Shown here: positions 10,464 to 17,246 of the stretch, in pieces
Position numbering within the stretch: the first letter of the stretch is position 1
Layout: each line of letters starts with the position of its first letter
DNA from: Fuscibacter oryzae
GTDB taxonomy: Bacteria; Pseudomonadota; Alphaproteobacteria; Rhodobacterales; Rhodobacteraceae
Direction of reading: 5' to 3'
DNA length: 64,000 nucleotides
Assembly (NCBI RefSeq): GCF_016765795.1
Contig: NZ_JAESVP010000003.1
Location: forward strand, 1 to 64,000
The notes under the pieces: model-generated
Told to the model about the DNA's origin: nothing
Seen by the model: only the letters and a program-made list of their open reading frames with translations
The model's database searches: none
Program-made: the position numbers and the translations under genes

Positions 10464-10808
10464 ATGTCCAGGTCTGTTTCCCTGTTTCTTTCCCTTGTCG
10501 CGCTGGCCCTTTCGGGCTGTGTCGATGGATTGCAGCCCTATCAGAAGGGGGCGGGCACAGTTATCGCCACGGCGCATGACACGGGGCGTGACGGCAACGC
10601 GCTGCGCGAGGGCGAGGCGGCAATCGTCTATGACCCCGATGGTTGTCAGGGCTGGATCATCGACGACGGAGCCGAGGGCTATTCGGGCCGCCGCTTCGAT
10701 CCGGTTTCCGGCCTGCCGGTCTGCAACAACCGCTATCCCCCCGGCACGGTGGTGGGTAACTATCAGACCGAGTCGGCCCCGATCCGCGATTGGGTGCCCG
10801 CCCAGTAA
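10464..10808 (+). CDS. Lipoprotein sharing the cysteine module of the upstream OmpA protein
   Basis: This 114-residue protein has a type II signal peptide with lipobox LALSGC (lipidated Cys19), so it is a predicted membrane-anchored lipoprotein. The mature part carries DGC (59-61), W64, EGY (71-73) and PVC (85-87), matching the upstream OmpA-family protein (DGC 48-50, W53, EGY 60-62, PVC 74-76). Both have exactly 26 residues between the two Cys, suggesting a conserved disulfide. The frame opens slightly upstream with GTG codons inside ompA; the ATG at 10464 is preferred. A terminator follows. Confidence 0.8.
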   Translation: MSRSVSLFLSLVALALSGCVDGLQPYQKGAGTVIATAHDTGRDGNALREGEAAIVYDPDGCQGWIIDDGAEGYSGRRFDPVSGLPVCNNRYPPGTVVGNYQTESAPIRDWVPAQ

Positions 10809-10834
10809 ATCGGCAGCATGAGACGCAAGATATT

Positions 10835-10863
10835 GGGCTGCGGCACAAGCTGCGGCCCTTTTT
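10835..10863 (+). terminator. Rho-independent terminator after the lipoprotein gene
   Basis: A 10-bp stem (GGGCTGCGGC with GCTGCGGCCC, two wobble pairs) with loop ACAA is followed by TTTTT. It ends the OmpA-lipoprotein transcription unit before phoH. Confidence 0.85.
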
Positions 10864-11011
10864 ATTGGGGTTAGGGCCGGAATTGCCTGAAAAAGCGTCA
10901 CGCCAATGTCACGCCGGGGGCAGATGCTGCAAGAATATCAACAAGGCTCTTGCCGGATAAATCAGGCGGACCCACATTGATCTTGTGGCCCTTTGCATCA
11001 AGGAGATTCCT

Positions 11012-12028
11012 TTGGGCATCAGCGCACTGACCCCCCCGACCCGTGCCGAAGACATGGTGGAAACCGTTCTTGAATTCCCCGACAACCGGCTTTTGATCGA
11101 CCTTTGTGGCGAGTACGACCGAAACCTTGCCCAGATCGAGCATCAGATGGGGGTGCATGTGCTGAGGCGGGGCAATCGGCTTTCCGTCATCGGTGACAAG
11201 GCCGCCCGCGAACAGGCGGCAGCCATCCTGCGTTCGCTTTATACCAAGCTGGAAGGTGGCCGAAGCGTTGCGGCGGGCGATATCGACGGCGCGATCCGCA
11301 TGGGGCGTGCCGCAGATGTGCTGCGCCCTGACGGCGAGCAGATCGAGATGTTCGGTGCGACCGGAGTCGAGCTGCGCACCCGCAAAAAGCCGATTGAACC
11401 GCGGACCGAGGCACAAAAGACCTATGTCGCGAACCTTTTCGCCAATGAACTGGGCTTTGGCATCGGCCCTGCGGGTACCGGCAAGACCTATCTGGCCGTT
11501 GCGGTCGGCGTGACCATGTTCATCTCTGGTGCGGTGGAAAAGATCATCCTGTCGCGCCCTGCGGTCGAAGCGGGAGAGCGGCTTGGTTTCCTTCCGGGTG
11601 ACATGAAGGAGAAGGTCGATCCCTACATGCAGCCGCTCTATGATGCGCTGAATGATTTCCTGCCCGCCAAGCAGGTGCAAAAGCTGCTGGAAGAAAAGCG
11701 GATCGAGATTGCGCCCCTGGCCTTTATGCGCGGCCGCACCCTGTCCAACGCCTTTGTCGTGCTGGACGAGGCGCAGAACGCCACAACCATGCAAATGAAG
11801 ATGTTCCTGACCCGCCTTGGGCAGGGCAGCCGCATGGTGATCACCGGCGACCGCACGCAGATTGACCTGCCGCGCGGTGTGCCCAGCGGGTTGCAAGAGG
11901 CCGAGCGGATATTGAACGGCGTCAAGGGCGTCAGCTTCAACTACTTCACCTCAAAAGATGTGGTGCGCCACCCCTTGGTCGCCCGCATCATCGAAGCCTA
12001 CGAATCCGACGAGGCACACGGCGCCTGA
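11012..12028 (+). CDS. phoH: PhoH family ATPase
   Basis: PhoH/YbeZ proteins are cytoplasmic P-loop ATPases linked to RNA metabolism and usually encoded next to ybeY. With the chosen TTG start the protein is 338 residues. Walker A is GPAGTGKT (152-159) and Walker B is FVVLDEAQN. The TTG at 11012 has a clear AAGGAG six bases upstream and gives LGISALTPPTRAED; a GTG at 10985 is the alternative. Unusually, no ybeY follows: a terminator and then trpB come next, so the common phoH-ybeY pair is broken here. Confidence 0.92.
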   Translation: MGISALTPPTRAEDMVETVLEFPDNRLLIDLCGEYDRNLAQIEHQMGVHVLRRGNRLSVIGDKAAREQAAAILRSLYTKLEGGRSVAAGDIDGAIRMGRAADVLRPDGEQIEMFGATGVELRTRKKPIEPRTEAQKTYVANLFANELGFGIGPAGTGKTYLAVAVGVTMFISGAVEKIILSRPAVEAGERLGFLPGDMKEKVDPYMQPLYDALNDFLPAKQVQKLLEEKRIEIAPLAFMRGRTLSNAFVVLDEAQNATTMQMKMFLTRLGQGSRMVITGDRTQIDLPRGVPSGLQEAERILNGVKGVSFNYFTSKDVVRHPLVARIIEAYESDEAHGA

Positions 12029-12052
12029 GAACGCTGGGCGTAACCACAAAGA

Positions 12053-12083
12053 GCGGGGGTTTCACACCCCCGCGCCCCCTTTT
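12053..12083 (+). terminator. Terminator after phoH
   Basis: A perfect 8-bp stem GCGGGGGT/ACCCCCGC with loop TTCAC is followed by a C-rich then TTTT stretch. It separates phoH from trpB. Confidence 0.75.
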
Positions 12084-12135
12084 CCCCGGCGGCCAAGGAC
12101 GCTACACCCGATAAGACAATGCAGGGGGTGGCACG

Positions 12136-13368
12136 ATGGCCGAAGACGGTTTGAACAGCTTTATGACGGGACCGGACGAGGACGGGCGCTTTGGCATCTT
12201 TGGCGGGCGCTTTGTCAGTGAAACGCTGATGCCGCTGATCCTGGAGCTGGAAGAGCGTTACAACCACGCCAAGACCGATCCGGCCTTTTGGGCCGAGATG
12301 GACGATCTGTGGAAGCATTATGTGGGCCGCCCCAGTCCGCTGTATTTCGCCCCCCGGCTGACCAGCCATCTGGGCGGGGCCAAGATCTACATGAAGCGTG
12401 ATGAGCTGAACCACACCGGCGCGCACAAGATCAACAATGTGCTGGGGCAGATCATTCTGGCGCGCCGGATGGGCAAGACCCGCATCATCGCCGAAACCGG
12501 CGCGGGCCAGCATGGAGTGGCAACCGCCACCGTTTGCGCCAAGTTCGGGCTGAAATGCGTGGTCTATATGGGCGCGCATGATGTGGAACGGCAGGCGCCG
12601 AACGTGTTCCGCATGAAGTTGCTGGGGGCCGAGGTCGTGCCCGTCACCTCGGGTCGCGGCACGCTGAAGGATGCGATGAACGATGCCTTGCGCGATTGGG
12701 TGACCAATGTGCGCGACACTTTCTATTGCATCGGCACCGTGGCGGGGCCGCATCCCTATCCGGCGATGGTGCGCGATTTCCAGAGCATCATCGGCAAGGA
12801 AGTGCGCTGGCAACTGGCAGAGCAGGAAGGCGAAGGCCGTCTGCCCGATACTCTGGTTGCTGCCATCGGCGGCGGATCGAACGCCATGGGCCTGTTCTTC
12901 CCGTTCCTTGATGACCCGTCGGTCAACATCATCGGGGTCGAGGCGGGCGGCAAGGGGGTTGATGACCGGATGCAGCATTGCGCCAGCCTGACCGGCGGTC
13001 GCCCCGGCGTGCTGCATGGCAACCGGACCTATCTGCTGCAAGACAACGACGGCCAGATTCTGGAAGGCTTTTCTATCTCGGCGGGCCTTGATTATCCCGG
13101 CATCGGGCCGGAGCATTCCTGGCTGCATGACATTGGCCGTGCCAAATACGTCAGCATCACCGATGCCGAGGCGCTGGAGGCGTTCAAGCTGTCTTGCGCG
13201 CTGGAGGGAATCATTCCCGCTTTGGAGCCGAGCCATGCCCTTGCCCATGTGGCAAAGATCGCGCCGACCCTGCCAAAAGACCATATCATCGTGATGAACA
13301 TATGTGGCCGGGGCGACAAAGACATCTTTACCGTAGCCAAGCATCTGGGCGTCGAGATGAAAGTCTGA
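12136..13368 (+). CDS. trpB: Tryptophan synthase beta chain
   Basis: TrpB is the PLP enzyme that condenses indole with serine to make tryptophan, acting with TrpA. The 410-residue length is normal. The PLP Schiff-base Lys is Lys98 in HTGAHKINN, the glycine-rich phosphate loop is GGGSNAMG, and the serine-binding region AETGAGQHG is intact. It stands alone: no trpA or trpF lies in the window, and terminators on both sides suggest a monocistronic unit. The start follows CAGGGGG. Confidence 0.97.
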   Translation: MAEDGLNSFMTGPDEDGRFGIFGGRFVSETLMPLILELEERYNHAKTDPAFWAEMDDLWKHYVGRPSPLYFAPRLTSHLGGAKIYMKRDELNHTGAHKINNVLGQIILARRMGKTRIIAETGAGQHGVATATVCAKFGLKCVVYMGAHDVERQAPNVFRMKLLGAEVVPVTSGRGTLKDAMNDALRDWVTNVRDTFYCIGTVAGPHPYPAMVRDFQSIIGKEVRWQLAEQEGEGRLPDTLVAAIGGGSNAMGLFFPFLDDPSVNIIGVEAGGKGVDDRMQHCASLTGGRPGVLHGNRTYLLQDNDGQILEGFSISAGLDYPGIGPEHSWLHDIGRAKYVSITDAEALEAFKLSCALEGIIPALEPSHALAHVAKIAPTLPKDHIIVMNICGRGDKDIFTVAKHLGVEMKV

Positions 13369-13393
13369 CGTCAGCTTTGCCGCTGAGTGACCG

Positions 13394-13418
13394 GGCCGCC
13401 CTTTGGGGCGGCCTTTTT
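13394..13418 (+). terminator. Rho-independent terminator after trpB
   Basis: A perfect 8-bp stem GGCCGCCC/GGGCGGCC with loop TTTG is followed by TTTTT. Confidence 0.92.
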
Positions 13419-13608
13419 CGTTCTTCGGGACGAAAACGGCATAAACTTGGGTTTATTTCCCTCAACCCCATGCCGAAGACGCATGGCCTAAACCCTTGGG
13501 CAATGGCTGGGGTGCGATTCATCCCTCAAGCGTGGTCATGCCGATTGTCGGCAACCCATGCGGGAACTGAAGAACGGTCCCCGTCAGGAAACGCGAAAGG
13601 AATGACAG

Positions 13609-13824
13609 ATGAAGACCATGATCGGAACGGCAGTTGCCGCCGCCATGATGCTTGCAGCCCTTCCCTCCGCCATTCCCGCCGCCCAGGCGCTGATTTCGGC
13701 CACGGGGCTTCACGGCGAAAGCGCCCCTCAGATCCGCGAGGCCCGTCGCAGCCGTGGTGCCGATGATCCGGCAGGCCATGTGCGCGGTGGCAAGGGGGCC
13801 GATGATCCGGTTGGCCACGGCTGA
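13609..13824 (+). CDS. Small secreted peptide with GADDPxGH repeats
   Basis: This 71-residue protein has a clear signal peptide (basic start, hydrophobic core AAAMMLAALPSAIPAAQA) and a Shine-Dalgarno AAGGA about seven bases before ATG. The mature part is short, polar and His/Asp-bearing, with two copies of a GADDPxGH motif (GADDPAGH and GADDPVGH) near the C-terminus. I recognise no family. The Asp/His pairs could bind metal, but that is only a guess. It precedes two secreted PepSY proteins and a membrane regulator on the same strand and may belong with them. Confidence 0.65.
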   Translation: MKTMIGTAVAAAMMLAALPSAIPAAQALISATGLHGESAPQIREARRSRGADDPAGHVRGGKGADDPVGHG

Positions 13825-13906
13825 CCACATCAACATGATCTCGGCCATAATTTTGGCCGGGATCGCATCAAATATAGGCACTGGTTTTATGAGGAAAGGC
13901 CAAACC

Positions 13907-14377
13907 ATGCGCATGAAACTTCTTTCCGCCACGGCGCTTTTGTTGCTGTCGGCGACGTACAGTTCCGCAGCGATCACCGGGCAGGACATCGTTACGCAGT
14001 ATCAATCGTCGGGCTACCAGTCGATCGAGGTCAAGGTCGGCCCGACCCAGGCCAAGGTTGAGGCCATCAAGGATGGCGTCAAGATCGAAGCCGTCTATGA
14101 TCTGGCAACCGGCAATGTATTGAAGTCGGAAAACGAGACGGTTGATGCCAATCAACCCGTTTCGTCCAAGGTCGAAGTGGAGACCACTGACAAGGACTTC
14201 ACGGACGGCAGCGATGACAGCGATAAGGCCGACGACCAGAGCGATGACGACAATTCTGGGTCTGGCAGTGGCGATGACGACGGTTCTGACGACAGCAACG
14301 ATGACAATGGCGGCAGCGGCGGCAGCGGAGGAGATGGTGGTGGCGACGGCGGTGGCGACGGCGGCAGCGACGATTGA
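13907..14377 (+). CDS. Secreted PepSY-domain protein with acidic tail (1)
   Basis: From the ATG at 13907, preceded by AGGAAAGG, the product is 156 residues. It has a signal peptide (MRMKLLSATALLLLSATYSSA), a single PepSY-like domain (about 23-80, with the typical DGVKIEAVYDLATGNVL), then a tail of about 60 residues almost entirely Asp, Ser and Gly. PepSY domains are found in peptidase propeptides and in sensor or assembly proteins. The acidic tail could bind calcium or other cations. The frame extends upstream but would lose the signal peptide. It is a paralogue of the next gene. Confidence 0.78.
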   Translation: MRMKLLSATALLLLSATYSSAAITGQDIVTQYQSSGYQSIEVKVGPTQAKVEAIKDGVKIEAVYDLATGNVLKSENETVDANQPVSSKVEVETTDKDFTDGSDDSDKADDQSDDDNSGSGSGDDDGSDDSNDDNGGSGGSGGDGGGDGGGDGGSDD

Positions 14378-14468
14378 GCCAAGGAAAGCGAAAGCCTGCG
14401 GTCCGGTCTTGCCGGGCCGCAAGCTTTCAACGATCATTTATTCCTTCTAGGTGGGGAAGACTCTGGCA

Positions 14469-14966
14469 ATGAACCGCCGGACAGTTCTGTTTTTGGGTGC
14501 GCTTGCATTGGGGATGACACCCCATTGCGGCCTTGCCGATATAGAGGATGCGCTTCTCCGTCGGCTGCGGGCCGAGGGATTCCAGGCCATAATCACCGAA
14601 CGGACCTGGCTGGGCAGGGTTCGTATTACGGCAAACGGTGATCTGGGGCAGCGCGAGATTGTCCTTAACCCGCAGACTGGCGAGGTTTTGCGCGATATTA
14701 TGATCATGCCTGACGGCAGTTCAGTGCCGACCAGCGTGGTTCAGATCAAGGATGAAAATTCGGGCAGCAACAGCGGATCGGGCAGCAACAGCGGCTCTGG
14801 TAGCAGCGGTGGCTCTGGTAGCAGCGGTGGCACTGGCGGCAGTAGCGGGTCTGGCAGCGGCAGCTCTGGCGGCGGCAGCGATGACGGTTCCGACGACAGC
14901 GGTGACGATGGGGGAGACGACAAGGGCGGGTCGAGCGGCAGCGACGGGGGGGGCGATGACAGCTGA
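14469..14966 (+). CDS. Secreted PepSY-domain protein with Ser/Gly/Asp tail (2)
   Basis: The 165-residue product starts MNRRTVLFLGALALG, an export signal with an Arg pair. A diverged PepSY-like domain spans about 24-80 (EDALLRRLRAEGFQAI ... REIVLNPQTGEVL). The tail (about 97-165) is a Ser-Gly repeat of the SGSNSGSG kind that turns Asp-rich at the end. It has the same architecture as the gene before it, so the pair looks like an old duplication. The tail DNA is low-complexity and may vary in length between strains. A membrane-bound LuxR-type regulator begins 33 bases downstream. Confidence 0.75.
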   Translation: MNRRTVLFLGALALGMTPHCGLADIEDALLRRLRAEGFQAIITERTWLGRVRITANGDLGQREIVLNPQTGEVLRDIMIMPDGSSVPTSVVQIKDENSGSNSGSGSNSGSGSSGGSGSSGGTGGSSGSGSGSSGGGSDDGSDDSGDDGGDDKGGSSGSDGGGDDS

Positions 14967-14999
14967 CGCCCGTGGCCCAATTTTTCAACAGGGTGCGGC

Positions 15000-15518
15000 A
15001 TGACGCGGCTCTGGACTGTTCTTGCCATCCTGATCGTTCAGGTGGTCAGCGCCTTCTTTTTCGTTTCGGACATCCTGTCGTCTTATCTGCCGATCTGGTC
15101 CGGCCCCATTGCCTGGGAATACCGCGAGTTGATGGAGGTGGGTGCAGCCTTGGGGCTGGTGCTGGGAGTGGTTCTTGGTGCCTGGGCGTTGTGGCGCTCT
15201 CATATTGAGCGGCATCAGGCCGAAGAGCGGCTGCGCCGGGCTTCGGGGGCGTTCATGGACTTGTTGGACGAACGGTTCAGCGAATGGGGGCTGACCAAGG
15301 CCGAGGCCGATGTGGCGCTGTTTGCGATCAAGGGCCTGTCCACCGCAGAAATCGCCGGGCTGCGCCAGACATCCGAAGGCACCGTAAAGGCGCAGACGAA
15401 CGCGATTTACCGAAAGGCCGGGGTCACGGGCCGGTCGCAATTGTTGTCGCTGTTCATCGAGGATCTGATGCGCGATGACGGGGCGCTGCGGGTCAAGCTG
15501 GCTCAGTCGGCGGCATAA
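15000..15518 (+). CDS. Membrane-anchored LuxR-type HTH regulator
   Basis: This 172-residue protein has two N-terminal membrane helices (about 4-24 and 46-66). A short, probably helical linker (RSHIERHQAEERLRR) follows, then a C-terminal LuxR/GerE helix-turn-helix (about 97-158: LTKAEADVALFAIKGLSTAEIAGLRQTSEGTVKAQTNAIYRKAGV). It has no receiver or autoinducer domain, so it would be a one-component regulator held at the inner membrane, with a short periplasmic loop as the only outside-facing part. It lies just after two exported PepSY proteins that could be its targets or partners. Its last codons overlap the convergent DUF2237 gene by 16 bases. Confidence 0.85.
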   Translation: MTRLWTVLAILIVQVVSAFFFVSDILSSYLPIWSGPIAWEYRELMEVGAALGLVLGVVLGAWALWRSHIERHQAEERLRRASGAFMDLLDERFSEWGLTKAEADVALFAIKGLSTAEIAGLRQTSEGTVKAQTNAIYRKAGVTGRSQLLSLFIEDLMRDDGALRVKLAQSAA

Positions 15519-15871
15519 AGCTCCAGCACGTCCAAGGGCAGGATTTGCAGGGTATTGGCGTGGGTTGCGTTCAGGCGGACCTGCGGGGCGGCCCCTTCCT
15601 CATGCGCCTGAAGGAAACGGGTGGCGCACAGGCACCATTGATCACCGGGTTTCAGCCCGGCAAAGCCGTATTCGGGGCGCGGTGTGCTAAGGTCATTGCC
15701 AAGGTATTTCGACAGCGCCAGAAATTCCGCCGTCATCAGCGCGCAGACGGTATGCAGCCCACGGTCCATCGGGCCGGTGTTGCAGCAGCCATCGCGGAAA
15801 AACCCGGTGGTGGGGTTGGCCGAGCAAAGCTGCAACGTGCCACCGCGAACATTGACCGAAGGTTCCTTCAT
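15503..15871 (-). CDS. DUF2237 family protein
   Basis: This 122-residue soluble protein matches DUF2237: a Cys-rich N-terminal half (PTTGFFRDGCCNTGPMDRGLHTVCALMT) and a conserved C-terminal core (GLKPGDQWCLCATRFLQA ... APQVRLNATH). The family is widespread in bacteria and of unknown function; the conserved Cys and His residues are compatible with metal binding. It is transcribed toward the LuxR-type gene, and the 3' ends overlap by 16 bases. Confidence 0.9.
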   Translation of the reverse strand: MKEPSVNVRGGTLQLCSANPTTGFFRDGCCNTGPMDRGLHTVCALMTAEFLALSKYLGNDLSTPRPEYGFAGLKPGDQWCLCATRFLQAHEEGAAPQVRLNATHANTLQILPLDVLELYAAD

Positions 15872-15939
15872 GTGCGCCGCTCCTTTTGGCGGAATGTAGC
15901 GGGCGGGGCCGCCAAGTCCAGCCTTGCAGGATCAAACCG

Positions 15940-17118
15940 CTAAGGCCAGCGGGTTGAGGCAATCGGCGGCAGCAGATCGCCGGAAACCAGCGCCGTCAGG
16001 ATATTGCGGAACCCGGGCAGGCCCGACAGCGGGGCCAGCATATGGTCGCGGATCATCGGCAAAAGGCGGCTTTGCGATTGATACATCGGGGTGAACAGCG
16101 CGCTCATCATCTGATAGGTGGTCAGGTGCCAGCGCCGCATCCGGGCATAGGTTGGCAGGGCTTGATCAACCGGCAGCCTTTGCAGCGCCAGTGTCAGCGC
16201 CATGGCATCCAGCAGCGCCATATTCGCCCCCTGTCCCAGTTGCGGGCTGGCCCGGTGGGCGGCATCGCCGATATGGACCAGCCTGTCGGCATAGGGTCGC
16301 GCCAGCGTGCCGTGGCCATAGCGGGCGGGTGTCAGATCTTCCGCACAGGTCACCCCTTGCAGAAAGGGGGCGATTTCGGGCCAGAAGGCTGCAACCTCGG
16401 CCTTCCATGGCTCTATCCGCGTCTGCGGCCAGCTATCCAGCTCGGCGCGCGGCTGTGACCAGAACACGGCGGCGCGGGGCGTCGGGTCGCCCGGCAGGCA
16501 GCCGATGGGCATGACCCCAGCCATGCGGTGCGCGCCCTGATATCGCTGGGTCAGCCGGTCCATTGGCAAGGCGGCGGCGGCGGGCCACGGCACCTGCCCC
16601 CAGACCGCGCCAAATGGTAGGGCACGCGACTGCAATGGCGACAGCGATGACCCCGCGCCAGAGGCGTCAATCACCAGATCGAAGGGCCCCAGATCGGCAG
16701 CGCCTTTGCGCCAGATCATCCGGCCCGAAGGCTGCGGCGCGGTGCCTGTAACCGCCGCTCCTGTGGCCATCGTGATACCTGCGGCCTGAACGCGATCCCA
16801 CAGCACCTGAAACAAGGCCGCGCGGTGCATCGCCAGCCCCGGTGCCGTTGGCCGGTAGCGCACGTCCAGCACCACCCGCTGACCGGAATGGCCCAGCATC
16901 CGGCCAATCGGCTGGCCCAACTGGCGGGCCGCCGTTGCGGCGCCGATCCTTTCCAGCACCGCCATGCCGACGGGCTGCACCACCAGACCAGACCCCAGCG
17001 GGCGCGGCTGGTCAAACCGCTCGGTCAGCGTGACATGGTGGCCGTCCTGCGCCAACAGGCTGGCCGCGGCCAATCCGCCAATGCCCGCCCCGACAATTCC
17101 GATCTTTAAAGATGTCAT
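15940..17118 (-). CDS. FAD-dependent monooxygenase (UbiH/PHBH-like)
   Basis: This 392-residue protein has the N-terminal FAD-binding motif GIVGAGIGGLAAASLL and the C-terminal flavin motif GDAAHRASPQLGQGANMALLDA. These define the aromatic hydroxylase group that oxidises a substrate with NAD(P)H and O2. The substrate cannot be read from the sequence. The ATG at 17118 places the Rossmann motif at the very N-terminus; the frame opens earlier but that extension overlaps the neighbouring upstream region. The divergent DUF2339 gene starts 129 bases away, so the space between them must hold both promoters. Confidence 0.85.
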   Translation of the reverse strand: MTSLKIGIVGAGIGGLAAASLLAQDGHHVTLTERFDQPRPLGSGLVVQPVGMAVLERIGAATAARQLGQPIGRMLGHSGQRVVLDVRYRPTAPGLAMHRAALFQVLWDRVQAAGITMATGAAVTGTAPQPSGRMIWRKGAADLGPFDLVIDASGAGSSLSPLQSRALPFGAVWGQVPWPAAAALPMDRLTQRYQGAHRMAGVMPIGCLPGDPTPRAAVFWSQPRAELDSWPQTRIEPWKAEVAAFWPEIAPFLQGVTCAEDLTPARYGHGTLARPYADRLVHIGDAAHRASPQLGQGANMALLDAMALTLALQRLPVDQALPTYARMRRWHLTTYQMMSALFTPMYQSQSRLLPMIRDHMLAPLSGLPGFRNILTALVSGDLLPPIASTRWP

Positions 17119-17246
17119 GCGCCCATCTGGACCAAAGCTGCGCAGGTCCGCAAGCCGGGCAGGGTAACGCAGCGGGCAGGATTTCCCGACTGGCGGCAAA
17201 GGCCAAGCCGCTTTACGGTCCTGCAATATTTCCAAGCGGGGCTCCG

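Noticed and set aside
13842-13859. Hairpin CGGCCA/TGGCCG as terminator after the small secreted peptide
   Set aside because: Only six pairs with an A/T loop and no T-run following; too weak to call.
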